Shown here piece after piece: positions 49,001 to 58,728 of a stretch of 64,000 nucleotides of DNA. This DNA is from QHXW01 sp963768075 (GTDB lineage Bacteria; Acidobacteriota; Terriglobia; Bryobacterales; Bryobacteraceae), in the NCBI GenBank assembly GCA_963768075.1, contig CAVYHD010000008.1, positions 41,761 to 105,760 of the forward strand, in the 5' to 3' direction. Below the pieces are notes generated by a model. The model was not told where the DNA came from, ran no database searches, and was given only the letters and a program-made list of their open reading frames with translations. Each line of letters begins with the position of its first letter. Position 1 is the first letter of the stretch. A program made the translations under genes and the position numbers.

Positions 49001-49358
49001 TTTGATCGGCGCTGGCAATCCGGTAACGAATGCGAGCTCCAAGGGGCAGGAGGTGGCGGAATATTTTAACATCGCCAGATTTGCAAATCCTGCGCCGGGC
49101 ACTTACGGCAATCTGGGAAGAAATGCTTTGCAAGGGCCCGGTTTTTCAAACGTGGATGTTTCGCTGGTTAAAGGATTTCGGATACCGCTTTTCGGCGAGG
49201 CTGGCCTGGGGCAGTTTCGGTTCGAGGCGTTTAACGTCCTGAATCGAACTAATTTCGCCAATCCGAACACTAACATTACAAGTCCCAGCTTTGGCCAACT
49301 GACTAGTACCGCCGGCGATCCCCGTATCTTGCAGCTAGCACTGAAATTTGCTTTCTAG
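46098..49358 (+). CDS. Oar-like TonB-dependent receptor with carboxypeptidase-regulatory domain (intact)
   Basis: A 1086-aa outer-membrane receptor. Signal peptide MCIRRHLPLALLALAASIHAQ, CarboxypepD_reg fold (AAIFGSVKDTQNAIIPGVTITL), plug (VRFSLDGGENMD, QTSNMMLDQGNSSAGAINVVTKSG, LNARNFF) and long barrel with FVSYEG-type strands follow. It terminates RILQLALKFAF, ending in aromatic Phe as barrel proteins do. It is uninterrupted, unlike the copy at 26139. The open frame runs upstream to 46047, but the promoter there fixes ATG 46098. Ligand unknown. Confidence 0.93.
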   Translation: MCIRRHLPLALLALAASIHAQTRDTAAIFGSVKDTQNAIIPGVTITLTSTSTGQARSTVATESGEYGFNLLPVGGYTLSVEQPSFKRYQRTGILLQADENVKLDISLEVGDVKTTVSVSEAVSQIETRSATIKETVDQARIVELPLDGRNPADLALLVPGVVPGSATTNGDATYDPIIRGQKSFSIGGSRNNNVRFSLDGGENMDSLFNFNAPFPFPDAVEEFSVQTSNMMLDQGNSSAGAINVVTKSGTNQYHGNAFWFVRNTDLNARNFFSHDQDSLKRNQLGYTVGGPILKNKLFAFGGSEKLWLRQAPGDLKTLSIPESQRSGNFSTAGVTIYDPLTGQPFPGNIIPTNRLSPAALKLLAITPLPDPDGYARFSYPQTEGDWSYIFRLDYVINAKNNLMFRYFGTSQDEPYHSPDNNIDLVQLATHNFSRNATVSYNFIASPNLIAHTQLSGEHLVTNGASDLSITIANLGVQVYAPSNDISVYLLNSGINMSTPPKIYFARAMEELLHDWTWTKGAHTFTWGAQLAWSQYNENTIYDSSGNYQFDGEVTGHNGQPGLDVADFMLGQMSYFTQNNGELENRRQFTKGLYFADVWRVTPRFTVSAGLRYEPYSFFTDTKKRNQTFSPENYAAGIKSQIFLNAPPGLLYPGDKDPSGGTISNAVMKPDLTNFAPRLGFAWDPFGDGKTSIRTGYGIYYNAPQLAAENNSNDVAPFSYRVQFDNGLFDSPYLGRESANVYPVTQFVADTPFQSPLATILLDNKYRTAYSQNWSFTIERQIIRDTRVRVGYVGTKATHLDGDYDENAPIYDFNISYDDNLATINQRRPYQGYQSIAREFFGLNSSYNALQVSVDKRFSQGFTILSSYTWSKTLDYVSQNNYAGNLIENSFDFFFARGLSDQNRPQTFVNSFVWDLPSPGGANVAPVVRALTRDWKLSGIISLFAGTPFSIQANGDVLANTGESSANVNLIGAGNPVTNASSKGQEVAEYFNIARFANPAPGTYGNLGRNALQGPGFSNVDVSLVKGFRIPLFGEAGLGQFRFEAFNVLNRTNFANPNTNITSPSFGQLTSTAGDPRILQLALKFAF

Positions 49359-49684
49359 CGGCGTAGACGACGAAGGCGAAGGATCGGTGAGCGGCGGCGG
49401 TGCACCAGAATCTTCCTGACGTGCGTTCAGTTAAGCTTCCGTTCGGTAGAAGTTAAGGGCCTCGAAACGGCATTCTCGCCAGTTGAAGTGTCCGTGCATA
49501 GACCTCAGGTTTGGCACTGCCAATATTCGGATTGGTCGTGCAGAATCCGCCACATCCGCATCCGATCAAACAAAGACAGTTGGTAGATTCATCGTGCATT
49601 CATCTGTCATGGTTCACAATGTGGGTTCGAGGCAGGTGACCGGCGAGGGCCGAAGTGCAACTTATGGAGTTGAGGAGATATTTC
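49359..49684. other. intergenic region, no recognisable gene
   Basis: Short frames only. Near the end, GAGTTGAGGAG at about 49669-49679 is a ribosome-binding site for the short frame at 49685. No terminator with a clear T-run was seen after the receptor. Confidence 0.5.
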
Positions 49685-49813
49685 ATGCGACGATTTTGCC
49701 TAGCTTCTGCACTGGGGATCGCTATTTCAGCGGTCATCGCAGTGGCCCAGCAGGCCTCCACCGCGGGGCCTTATAAGGTGCTCAAGATCGACGGGGGAAT
49801 GGGTAATCTTTAG
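49685..49813 (+). pseudogene. truncated 5' end of an exported beta-propeller (YncE-like) gene
   Basis: A good ribosome site leads ATG 49685 and a clear signal peptide (MRRFCLASALGIAISAVIAVAQ). The mature start TAGPYKVLKIDGGMGNL is cut by TAG at 49813. AGPYKVLK is how acidobacterial YncE/YVTN propeller proteins begin after their signal peptide, and the rest of that gene is missing. Its end overlaps the end of the opposite-strand MFS gene, which marks a likely deletion or rearrangement junction. A real 42-aa exported peptide is the alternative. Confidence 0.45.
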
Positions 49814-51421
49814 TGCAGGGCGACGTCACCGGCTGGTTTCCTCTTGGGCGGCCTGCGCATGATCATGGGCAGAGGAATCAGGCAGCCGACGACGATCGCC
49901 ATCAGGGTGATCACCTGCACGTAGGCGAGCGTGGTCGCCTGCCCTTGCAACATTGCCATGACGCGCGCGTAGGCCTGCTGCGTGGCCGCCGTTGCTTCGA
50001 GGCCTGCATTCTGCAAGGACTGGCTGATTCCGTTGACCAGATTGTCGAATGCCGGGATTGCCGGTATGGGTATGGCGGACGAGCGTGTTCTGGTTCTGCT
50101 GGCTCACTCGCGTGAGCATGGTGCTTAGAAGTGCGATGCCGATGCTGCCGCCGATATTGCGCACGAAAGCATTCATGCCGGAGACTTGGTTGTTCTGCTC
50201 TCTCGGTATTCCCACGTAGGCGAGCGTGTTCGAAGGCAGGAAGATGAAGGCGAGGCCCGCGGTTTGCAGCACTCGCATGGATGGCGGCGGTGCCGAAATC
50301 GCATCCCCGTATTCAGATGCGTGGCCATGTAAGTACAGCGCGCCGGATGTGGTCGCGAAGCCGAACCCCATCATCATGCGCGGGTCCACGCGCGATACGA
50401 GAAAGCCCGCAAGCGGCATCATGATCAGCATGATGAAGCCTCCGCCCGCGAGCGCTTCCCCGGCGGTTGGTGGCGTCGTAACCGAGCAGCGATTGCAGGA
50501 ACTGGGGAAGGAGCACGGTTGTGCCGTTCAGAACCATGCCGAGAACGAACGTGAACAGCATGGCGGTGGCGAAGTTGCGTCCGCGAAAGAGCCGCACGTT
50601 GACGATCGGAGTGTCCTGATGCCATTCCCAGATAGCCCAGGTGATGAGCGTAACGGCGGCGAAAATCGACGGCGGCGGTGATCATGCGGGAGGAGAACCA
50701 GTCTTCTTCCTGGCCTTTGTCGAGAACGAGCTGGAGGGCGCCGATGCCGAGAGCAATCAGCGCGAAACCGATGTAATCGATGCCCGCCTTTGCGTAGGCT
50801 GACGCGCTGCTGCTCGCGCTTCAGGTATGGCGGATCTTCCACCATCCGCTGCGTAAGGAAGAGCGACAGGATGCCGATCGGGACGTTGATGAAGAAGATC
50901 CAGTGCCAGCTGTAGTTATCGGTGATCCACCCGCCGATAGTGGGGCCGATGGCGGGCGCGATCACAACGGCCATGCCGTAGACGGCGAATCCGAGGCCGC
51001 GCTGTGGGGCGGGAACGTATCGGCGAGGATGGCTTGCTCGCTGGGCGCGAGGCCGCCTCCGCCCACGCCTTGCAGAATGCGGAAGAGAACCAGCAGGCCG
51101 AGGCTGGGCGCGAGACCGCAGAGGAAATGAGCTGACGGTAAAGAGAGCCACCGACGACATGTAAAAGCGCTTGCGGCCGAAGCGGGTGGCAAGCCAGGCG
51201 CTGATGGGCAGGATCACCGCGTTCGAAACGAGATAGCTGGTGAGAACCCAGGTCGATTCGTCCTGGCTTGCGCCCAGATTGCCGGCAATGTGCGGCAGAG
51301 CGACGTTGGCGATGGAGGTGTCGAGAACCTCCATGAACGTGGCCAGCGTGACCGTGAGCGCGACGGCCCAGTGATTATGAGAGGGTCGCCATTCCTGCTC
51401 GGACGACGAGGCGGCGGTCAT
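49810..51421 (-). pseudogene. DHA2-family MFS drug exporter (EmrB-like), about seven frameshifts
   Basis: A 14-helix MFS exporter read in pieces: WAVALTVTLATFMEVLDTSIANVALP (helix 1 with the D-T motif), LPISAWLATRFGRKRFYM (motif A), ILQGVGGGGLAPSEQAIL, AIGPTIGGWITDNYSWHWIF (motif C), VNVRLFRGRNFATAMLF and a C-terminal VQVITLMAIVVGCLIPLPMI. Frame changes fall near 51120, 51010, 50800, 50670, 50600, 50470 and 50070. Start ATG 51421 lies 11 bp after the adaptor stop. The whole operon order is regulator, TolC, EmrA, EmrB. Decayed, or sequenced poorly. Confidence 0.8.
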
Positions 51422-51432
51422 GGCCAAGCGGA

Positions 51433-52714
51433 TTATTTCACCCAAACCGTGGGATCGACGGACATCCCGGGACGCAGGCGAGTCCAGACCGGATTGATTG
51501 GGCTCGAAGCGGATGCGGACGGGCATACGCTGGATCACTTTCACATAATTGCCCGTGGCATTTTCGGGCGGCAGCAGGCTGGTAGATGGCGCCGGTGGAT
51601 GCAGGAAGGCTATCCACGTGGCCGTTGAGATCTTCCTTGAAGGCGTCCACATGAATGGTCACGCGCTGGCCGGGGCGCATGCGGCGAAGTTGCGTCTCTT
51701 TGAAATTCGCGGTGACCCAGATGTCGCCGATCTGTGCGATCTGGACCATCTGCTGGCCGGCGTTCACGTGCTGGCCGACCTCCACGGTGCGCCGGGAAAC
51801 GATGCCGGAGACGGGAGCGGCGATTTTGGTGTAGGAGAGATCGAGCCGGGCTCGCGCGACCTGCGGTCTCGGAGGTTTTGACGCTGGCCTGGCGAGTCCC
51901 GATGTCGGCCCGGCGAATGGCAAGTTGCCAGCGGCGCATTGTCCCTGGCTTCGGCCAGGTGAACTTTGGTTTGAGTCAGCATGGCGGTTCGCTGGTCGAC
52001 TGTCTTGCGGGCCGCGGCCGCCGACGCGCGGCGGGAATCGACCAGCGCGGCCTGGGCTTTCGCGGTGGCCACCACCTGATCGTATTGCTCGCGCGGGACT
52101 TCATCTTTGGCGACGAGAGGCTGGTAGCGGGCGACATCGGCCTGAGCCTTGGCGCTGTTGGCTTCTGCCTGGCGCAAGTCGGCTTCAGCGGCTTCATAGT
52201 CGCGCTCCGCAGCCGCAGACGGCGGCTTCGGCGTTGGCGAGATCCGCTTCCGTGCTCGATACCGGAGCGCGATTCGAGGTTTCGGTGATCGGCACGTTGG
52301 GATCAACGGCGCGGACCTGGGCTTCGGCCTGCAGCAACTGGCTTTGCGCCTGATCGAGGGCGTTCTGGTAATCTCGCGGATCGAGATCGGCGATCGGCTG
52401 GCCCACTTTCACGAATTGGTTTTCTTCCACGTAGACTGCGGTGACAGTGCCTGCAACGCGGGAGCTGATGGCGCTGAGATGCGCGTTCACCTGGGCGTCA
52501 TCGGTGTTCTCGTAGGTATCGGAACGGATCCACCACAACGGCGGCCCCGGCAGCCACGATAGCGAGCACAAGCAGAAGCAGGATGAGCCTGCGCGGGGAT
52601 CTACGCGATCTTCCGTTGTGGCGTACTGGTTGTACCGTCCGAGGGCGACGATCTGCCGGCGCCGTCGGTGCCAACGCGCTTCGCGTCGTTCACAATTTCG
52701 GTGTCGTCTGCCAT
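51433..52714 (-). pseudogene. EmrA/HlyD-type membrane fusion protein, many frameshifts
   Basis: It starts MADDTEIVNDAKRV at ATG 52714 behind AGGAG. The anchor helix (RRLILLLLVLAIVAAGAAVVV) and the rest lie in changing frames. They include YENTDDAQVNAHLSAISSRV with VYVEENQFVKVGQPIADLDP (lipoyl/barrel-sandwich), a coiled-coil hairpin (RDYEAAEADLRQAEANSAKA) and DLSYTKIAAPVSGIV. It ends RLRPGMSVDPTVWVK. Shifts are visible near 52620, 52540, 52215, 51940, 51890, 51590 and 51490. The adaptor links the inner-membrane MFS pump to the TolC-like channel. Confidence 0.8.
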
Positions 52715-52731
52715 ATTGCTCCTGCGCGTTG

Positions 52732-54278
52732 TTATTGGGAATGCTCTTTTCCGCTCCACCCACGGCGCGTGCAAGTGCTGCCCGGGCGAGCTGGTATGAA
52801 TACATGGCACTGATGTAATCCTGTTCGGCGGTGGCCACCGACTCCTGTGCCTGAACCAGTTCGACCGTGTCCGCGAGACCCGCGTTGAAGCGGTCTCGGG
52901 CCTGCTCCAACGTATCTGCCGCGAGAAGCCGGTTGGACTCGGCGAGGCGAATCTGTTCGGACGCGGTATTGAGATCCAGTTGAGCTGTGCGTACATCCTG
53001 CTCCGCCCGTCCGCGAATATCTTCGAGCTCGGCGCGGCGCTCGGCAAGCACGGCGGCGGCCTGCTCGACATCGGCGTTGATGCGGCCACTGCGGAAAATC
53101 GGAACCTGCAGGGTTCCGGCGACACTGAATGTGCCATGCGATTGAGTGGGATTGACGCCGATGACACCGTAGTCGGCGTTCAAGGAGAGCGACGGCAGGT
53201 ATTCCGATGTTGCCGCTCGCCGGGCTTCTTCGGCTGCACGAACCTGAGCGCTGGCGGCGCGTACGTCCGGCCGCTGGCCCCACGCAAGCTGGATCATTTC
53301 ATTCAACCCCGGCAGCGTGTCTGCCTGCTTGAATGGCTGGGTATCGGTTAGCACGAGGTTCTGGGATTGCGGTAAACCTATGAGCCGGGCCAAGGATATT
53401 TTCTGTTTAGCCAGATCATTCAGCAGGGAGTTGAGACGCTGCTGCTGGGTTTGCAACTCGACTAGGGTGCGATTGACGTCTATGCGGGCGTTCAGGCCGC
53501 TGCGGTTGCGGTCGACCGCCTGCGTGTAGCTGGCCTGCGCGGTCGAGATTTGCGCGCGTGCGGTATCGACGCGGCTTTGGCTGGCGATCAACTGCAGATA
53601 GGCGCCGGTTACGGCGAGAACGATGAGTTCCCGGCTGTCGAGCACCGTCATCCCAGAGGCACGGGCGCTTTCCTTACTGGAACGGTAGTTGTGGAGACGG
53701 GTGAGGTCGGCCACTGACTGAGAGACACTGGCACGGACGTCGAAGTAGTTGTATGGGCCGACGATGCTGGGGAAATTGAATGCCGGCTGGCCGGGACCAG
53801 TCGGAATTGCAGAAAAACGCAGGCCTGCCGCTGCGAGGTTGGTTTGTTGAGCGACCTCGCGCAGGTCGCCGTTTACATCCGGCAGCAGTTGAGCGCGCGC
53901 GCCGAGCTTTTCCGCATTCGCTGCACGCTGAGAAATATTTGAAACCACCGCGCTCAGATTGAAATGCAGCCCGCGTTTGACCGCCTGGGCAAGGGTGAGT
54001 GAAAGAGGCTGCTGGGTAAGAGGATCGTTCCCGGGCACGCTTCCCTGGAGATTGCCCTGCACCTGAAGCGTGCTGTTTAGCGTGTTCACGCTCCCCGTGC
54101 CGGGCGCGCCCGCCGTGGTTTGGCCGATCGTTACGGAACTGCCCTGTGCGCGGCCCGATAACGGAAGCTGCTCGGCGCGAGTCGCAGAGCTGCTGCTTCC
54201 CGAGGGGCCGAACTGGGCCGAGACCGGGAGGACGATGCCGCATGCAAGCAGCAGAAATCGCTTCAGACCGAGAATCAT
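52732..54278 (-). CDS. TolC/OprM-type outer-membrane efflux protein
   Basis: Signal peptide MILGLKRFLLLACGIVLPVSAQ, then two OEP halves (LSLTLAQAVKRGLHFNLSAVV ... and EMIQLAWGQRPDVRAASAQV ...) with long coiled-coil helices, ending YSYQLARAALARAVGG. The frame runs without a stop into the adaptor. Adding one A to the AAAA run near 52752 would restore a natural ending KEHSQ and TAA at 52732-52734, 17 bp before the adaptor ATG, so the apparent fusion is probably an indel artefact. The gene overlaps the TetR stop by 4 bp. Confidence 0.87.
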
Positions 54279-54904
54279 TTGCTTTGTAATCCGTTCAAGA
54301 TCAGGGAGTGGGTGAAAGCGACATCCTCCTCAAGAGGCAGTCGGGCCCAGCCGCGGAGATGGCGCTCGGCAAAACCCCGGGCGAGGTCGAAAATTGCAAA
54401 TGCCGCCGGCTCGACGGGGACCGCGCGGAGCTCGCCCTCGGCGATCGCCTGCGTGAGGCATTGACGCATGAACTCGTACCCGCGCCAGAATAGTTTGTCG
54501 ATGACTTCCGAGATGAGTTTCGAGCGGGAGCCGCGGCTACCGAATTCGGCAAAGTAAATACTGAGAAAGTCCCGATTGTGCTGGAGATAATCGAGACGCA
54601 GATCAAAGAAAACTGTGAGGCGCTCAGCGAACGTATTCGCCGTTGACATGCCCTCTATGGTTTTGTCGACGAGACGCTCGAGATCACTGGCGAGGACGGC
54701 GGCGAAAATCTCTTCTTTGGATTTGAAGTAGAGATAGACCGTGCCCTTGGCCATGCCCGCTTCTTTTGCGATCTCCTCGACATTGGTGGCGGCGTAGCTG
54801 AGCCGGGCGAAGATACGGCGGGCGGCTTCGAGAATTTCCTGGTGACGCCACTCGGAGAGAACCTCCTTGCGGGTTTTGCGGGCTAATTCCTGCTGATCCG
54901 TCAT
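54275..54904 (-). CDS. TetR/AcrR-family repressor of the efflux operon
   Basis: A 209-aa regulator. The N-terminal helix-turn-helix reads QEILEAARRIFARLSYAATNVEEIAKEAGMAKGTVYLYFKSKEEIF, with all TetR landmarks. The C-terminal helical domain (about residues 65-205) would bind the effector, and its LDYLQHNRDFLSIYF helix resembles TetR_C relatives of AcrR. ATG 54904 abuts a perfect palindrome that covers the -10 element, so it is probably self-repressing and controls the downstream pump genes. Confidence 0.93.
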   Translation of the reverse strand: MTDQQELARKTRKEVLSEWRHQEILEAARRIFARLSYAATNVEEIAKEAGMAKGTVYLYFKSKEEIFAAVLASDLERLVDKTIEGMSTANTFAERLTVFFDLRLDYLQHNRDFLSIYFAEFGSRGSRSKLISEVIDKLFWRGYEFMRQCLTQAIAEGELRAVPVEPAAFAIFDLARGFAERHLRGWARLPLEEDVAFTHSLILNGLQSK

Positions 54905-54950
54905 ATAATGACTAGATAGTCATTATAATGAACATTCGGTCATTTGATAA
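54904..54950 (-). promoter_or_regulatory. promoter and palindromic operator of the TetR-efflux operon
   Basis: On the minus strand TTATCA (54945-54950), 17 bp, then TATAAT (54922-54927) form a strong promoter. A perfect palindrome with 11-bp arms (54904-54914 and 54917-54927, core AATGACTA-GA-TAGTCATT) covers the -10 box and runs to the start codon. Next to it ATGAACATTCGGTCAT (54928-54943) is a second, imperfect operator. The leader is only about 10 nt long. Confidence 0.75.
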
Positions 54951-55158
54951 GTCACGTGAATGGCAAAGGCATGGAAAGGTTTTACTATGTTGACGATGCA
55001 GGCCCGTTCAACTCTACGCAGGAGGTTCCGAAGGGATTGGGCGCGAAACATTCGCAGCGTAACGCGCGGATCACGGCAAGTCACAGGTTATTGAATCCGG
55101 GACCGCGCGGCGGCAAAGCTAGATCCGGACTTCGCGTTCCTTGGCGACAGTGACAACG

Positions 55159-57381
55159 CTAGTGCGGAAGCTCATCTCCCCATTCAGCGCCCATGTTGTC
55201 GTCGGTGATCAGCCGCTTGCCCCGGTAGCGGCCGCGTAGGGTAGCGGCGTATTCCATGGCCATTTGCGCTTCCGGGTTCTTCGATTCCACGGAGTCTGCG
55301 AGCGACAGCACCTCAGCAAGCCGTTGCCGGTCGCTCATCCGGGCCAGATCAAACACCGGCTTACCCTCGATGGCATAGCTTTCAAGCACGCTTTTCCACC
55401 TCGCTTTGTCCACCTGGATCGGGCTATCACTCACAGCCAGAAAATTGATCACCCGCAGCGCATGCGGATACACGGTAGCCCCCGTCACTTGAGCCTCGGC
55501 GGACCATGTGGTGTTGTAATACAGTACCCCTCCCGGAAGCAGGTGCAGCCGGGCCAGTTGTAGAAAATCGGTCGAAAGCAGATTGCTGATGTGTTCACGC
55601 CAATGGAAGCTCGTGTTCATGACGATCAGGTCGAATCTCCGAGACGGATTTCGGACCAGCCAGCGCCTGCCGTCATCAATGACGATCTCCACCTTTGGGT
55701 TGTTAAGGAGTCCGGCCACCTGTGGGTATTTGGGAATTAAGCGAAGATATGCCGGATTGATCTCAACGACAGTCAGCTTTTCCAGTTGTGGATGATTCGC
55801 AATCACCTGAGCCCATGACCCGGAAGACAGTCCAATCATGAGGATATTCCTGGGGTGTGGGTGAAAACTGCTAATAGCATAAGCCCGAATTATCCAGTTA
55901 GTGTCATTGAAGGGGCTCGTGTTGAAGCGACCGTCATAGACGCCTCCACCGAACACAATGCCTTCTGGTGACACGGCTATCACCCCGCCTTTGGACTCGA
56001 TCAGGTTCGCGAAGTGATCGGTTGGCCGGTAGTCATTCTTGAACAACATCCGCTCGTAGGCGCGTGCAAATAGCGGCTTCGATGACGCGGCGATCACGAG
56101 CGCCGCTACGGCAGCCACTGCAACAGCACCAGCCAGCCGAAGTCCGCGAAGCGCGGTGAAAGCAAATCCTATTCCGAGGATGACGCCCAGTGATGCCAAA
56201 AAGACCGATATCTCGCGGATGGACCAGAAGTCCATGAGGATGAAACCCACGAGGAGCGTGCCGGAGACGGACCCTACAATATTGCTCAGGTACAGATAGC
56301 TGAGTCGCGCTCCAGCTCTGTAGTCTGCCCGAATCGAAACGTGACAGATTAAAGGAAACAAAGCGCCGAGCAGGCAAGTTGAGATCGTGATGAGCGGGAG
56401 TGTGACTACGATATCCAGCAACTTAAGACTGAACGCCATCAGCGGCACCACGAAAAAGCTGACAATATTCGCCGCAATCGCGAACACCGCGAGACCGCAA
56501 GATGCCTTTTTGCCCGAGATCGTCTGGCAAAGTGGCCGGCTGAACAACGAGCCGAGGGCAATGCCCTCCAGGTATGCGCCAAGCAGGAGTGCGAAGGCCT
56601 TAGCGTTCGATCCGGAGGCGAATGAGTAGACTCGATACCACACGATTTCATACGAGAGCGAGATAAACCCACAGATCGCAACGGCCACCAGGGCCCAGGG
56701 AAATAGTAATGGCAATTCATGGTGCGGTACGGTAGCTTTTGTGTCGAATTGGCTCAATTCTATTATTTGGCGCCGCCGATCGCGCATTAAGAAATACGCT
56801 GAGAGCGCAAGGATACCGATCACCGCATTGATGCTAGCTGCCAGATGCACAGAGCCGGACTCGCCCAGTAGCTTCATGATAAATTTGGCCGACAGGAGAC
56901 ACGCGACCGCAGATCCGAGGGTATTTGCAAAGTACAGAGTCCCCACAGAGGTACCGACGTTTCCAGAAGCCCGGACCAGGTGAGCTACCAGGATGGGCAA
57001 AGTGCTGCCCATTAGCAAGGTTGGCACAAGAACTAACGCGAAAGTCGCTAGCCCAGTGATCATTTGTGGCGTACCAGCGGTATAAATCCCAACTGCGCGG
57101 AACAATGGAAGCGAGAATAGGCCGAAAATCCCGATGGACAGTTCGATAGCGCCGAACGAAGCGAGCAGGGGCACACCAGGACGCTTCGAAAGCATCCCGC
57201 CCAGGAAGCTTCCAATCCCGAGACCTAGCATGAAGGCGCTGACGACAATTGTTACTGATTCGATGTTGATGCCGTAAATCGAGAAGAGGGCCCTCTGCCA
57301 GATAATTTGGTAGATTAGCGCAGGGAAGCCGGAGCAGAAAAACAGAATGTAGAGCCAACGCAAAGTCAATCGCGAGCCCAA
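55159..57381 (-). CDS. membrane-fused spermidine synthase-like protein
   Basis: A 740-aa protein. Residues 1-450 are about a dozen helices in two MFS-like halves (FFCSGFPALIYQIIWQRALF, GTLYFANTLGSAVACLL; LSYEIVWYRVYSFA, YLSNIVGSVSGTLLVGF). Residues 480-700 form a Rossmann methyltransferase-like domain (NILMIGLSSGSWAQVI, LTVVEINPAYLRL, IVIDDGRRWL, FDLIVMNTS). This is the fused MFS/spermidine synthase architecture. The catalytic D-x-x-D pattern of true polyamine synthases is not obvious, so the substrate is open. TTG 57381 follows GAGGG by 7 bp. Confidence 0.83.
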   Translation of the reverse strand: MGSRLTLRWLYILFFCSGFPALIYQIIWQRALFSIYGINIESVTIVVSAFMLGLGIGSFLGGMLSKRPGVPLLASFGAIELSIGIFGLFSLPLFRAVGIYTAGTPQMITGLATFALVLVPTLLMGSTLPILVAHLVRASGNVGTSVGTLYFANTLGSAVACLLSAKFIMKLLGESGSVHLAASINAVIGILALSAYFLMRDRRRQIIELSQFDTKATVPHHELPLLFPWALVAVAICGFISLSYEIVWYRVYSFASGSNAKAFALLLGAYLEGIALGSLFSRPLCQTISGKKASCGLAVFAIAANIVSFFVVPLMAFSLKLLDIVVTLPLITISTCLLGALFPLICHVSIRADYRAGARLSYLYLSNIVGSVSGTLLVGFILMDFWSIREISVFLASLGVILGIGFAFTALRGLRLAGAVAVAAVAALVIAASSKPLFARAYERMLFKNDYRPTDHFANLIESKGGVIAVSPEGIVFGGGVYDGRFNTSPFNDTNWIIRAYAISSFHPHPRNILMIGLSSGSWAQVIANHPQLEKLTVVEINPAYLRLIPKYPQVAGLLNNPKVEIVIDDGRRWLVRNPSRRFDLIVMNTSFHWREHISNLLSTDFLQLARLHLLPGGVLYYNTTWSAEAQVTGATVYPHALRVINFLAVSDSPIQVDKARWKSVLESYAIEGKPVFDLARMSDRQRLAEVLSLADSVESKNPEAQMAMEYAATLRGRYRGKRLITDDNMGAEWGDELPH

Positions 57382-58728
57382 GTTGCTACCCTCGACTAAC
57401 TGTATGCGGTGGAACGATCGACTAGCAATGCCGACTTTAGGAAAGGTTTCCTTTGCTAACCAAGGTTACTGTGCAGCTGGATTTCCGAAGGGATCTGAGG
57501 GCACAGGAAAAGCTTCCGACTGTTCTGGGCCTGGAAGGTTCGAAAGTTCTCAAGCAAGTTTGAAGGTACCACCGCGTGCCTTAAGCCAGGACATTTCTTG
57601 CGATTCCTGTTTCTGGCATAATGTCACTGAAGATTCGTCTTCCGGCCCGCCTAACTTGGTCTGACCCACCGAGCGAAAAGCATTCCCGCCTGCTGGCGGG
57701 CCGGATCAATTTTTTGGTGGGAGCGGGCGGAAGACGGCGGAATCACGAGATGCGCTGATCGACCTTGCCTTTCAGACATCTCACGAGCCGATACCCGGAC
57801 TGGTGACTTGGGCAGATACTTCAACCGCCCAAGGACGGCCAGGCCTGCGGCACCAATAGCCAGACTACGCGCGACGTCGTGCAGGATATTGCTCGGAAAG
57901 TCCATGGAACGCGGCATGCCCCGTATGGTTAAAATCCTAAACCGTCCGATGAAATCGAACAGCGCGGCCACGCTCTTTCCACGGCCCTCGGCGTCGGCTC
58001 CTGCTCTAGGTTACTTACCCGTCCGCTCCGTGCCCTAGATCTGGCGCAATAGGTTGAGTGAATCTTCGAGGGCTTCTTCCCGCGTCTCGAAGGATGTATC
58101 GCAAGCCGCCGCGTGCGTTCCGGATCGGTGACACTGGCAACCCTCAAGAGGCATCGGGCGCTCCTCTGCATTCCAATAGCGGAGGAATTGTGCCAACACA
58201 GCTGGTATTGGTATCCGGCACTAAGTTCGGCCGATCGATTGGCCTTCCCATTGTGCGCATCCTTTCGGGCCAGCGCCACTTCAGCGCCAAGCCACCCAGC
58301 ATACACGCTTCACTCGATCCGCGAACTACATCCAGGATCAGCCCGTCGTCGATCACGTGGTAGGCTGTGTTCGGAGGCTGGCGCTCCTCCGGGGTTGTGT
58401 GGCGCGGAGCTGGCCCGGTCAGCCAACGCAGTGCATAAATGGGGCGAATCACCCGTGTTGGCTCGTTTCCTCGCTGAGCATGGTGAATAGCCGCGTCTTG
58501 ACTGATGTGTACCGTACCGTCCTGCCGGGTATCCATGCGGAAATTGCGCTTCTATTGAGATGTTTAAGAGGAAATGGATGCCGGAGGATCAACCGATGGT
58601 GTCAGCGCCCCCAACCCGGATTCACTGAAATGTAATATTGCACGCCGGAGGTCGGTGTATGCTTGCGAAGATGTTCATTCGAAAGCAAACGGCGACCGTT
58701 TGCGTGCAAGTAGAAGCGAGGTAAACCA
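57382..58728. other. 1.3-kb region without a supported gene
   Basis: Short open frames on both strands, none with recognisable domains, signal peptides or good ribosome sites. A minus-strand frame at 57651-57971 contains a hydrophobic stretch (SLAIGAAGLAVLGRLKYL) and could be a small membrane protein remnant. A perfect 6-bp hairpin (CCCGCC-TGCT-GGCGGG, 57685-57700) lies within. The region adjoins the frameshift-rich metal-efflux genes and may itself be decayed sequence. Confidence 0.5.

Noticed and set aside
52194..54278. TolC-EmrA fusion protein
   Set aside because: The adaptor has its own start in another frame with a good ribosome site, and a single missing A explains the read-through.
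57685..57716. Hairpin plus T-run resembling a terminator
   Set aside because: The T-run lies nine bases beyond a short 6-bp stem and no gene ends nearby on that strand.
58144..58536. Minus-strand frame with a faint pirin-like stretch (DGTVHISQDA)
   Set aside because: Only a few residues match and no cupin fold pattern follows.
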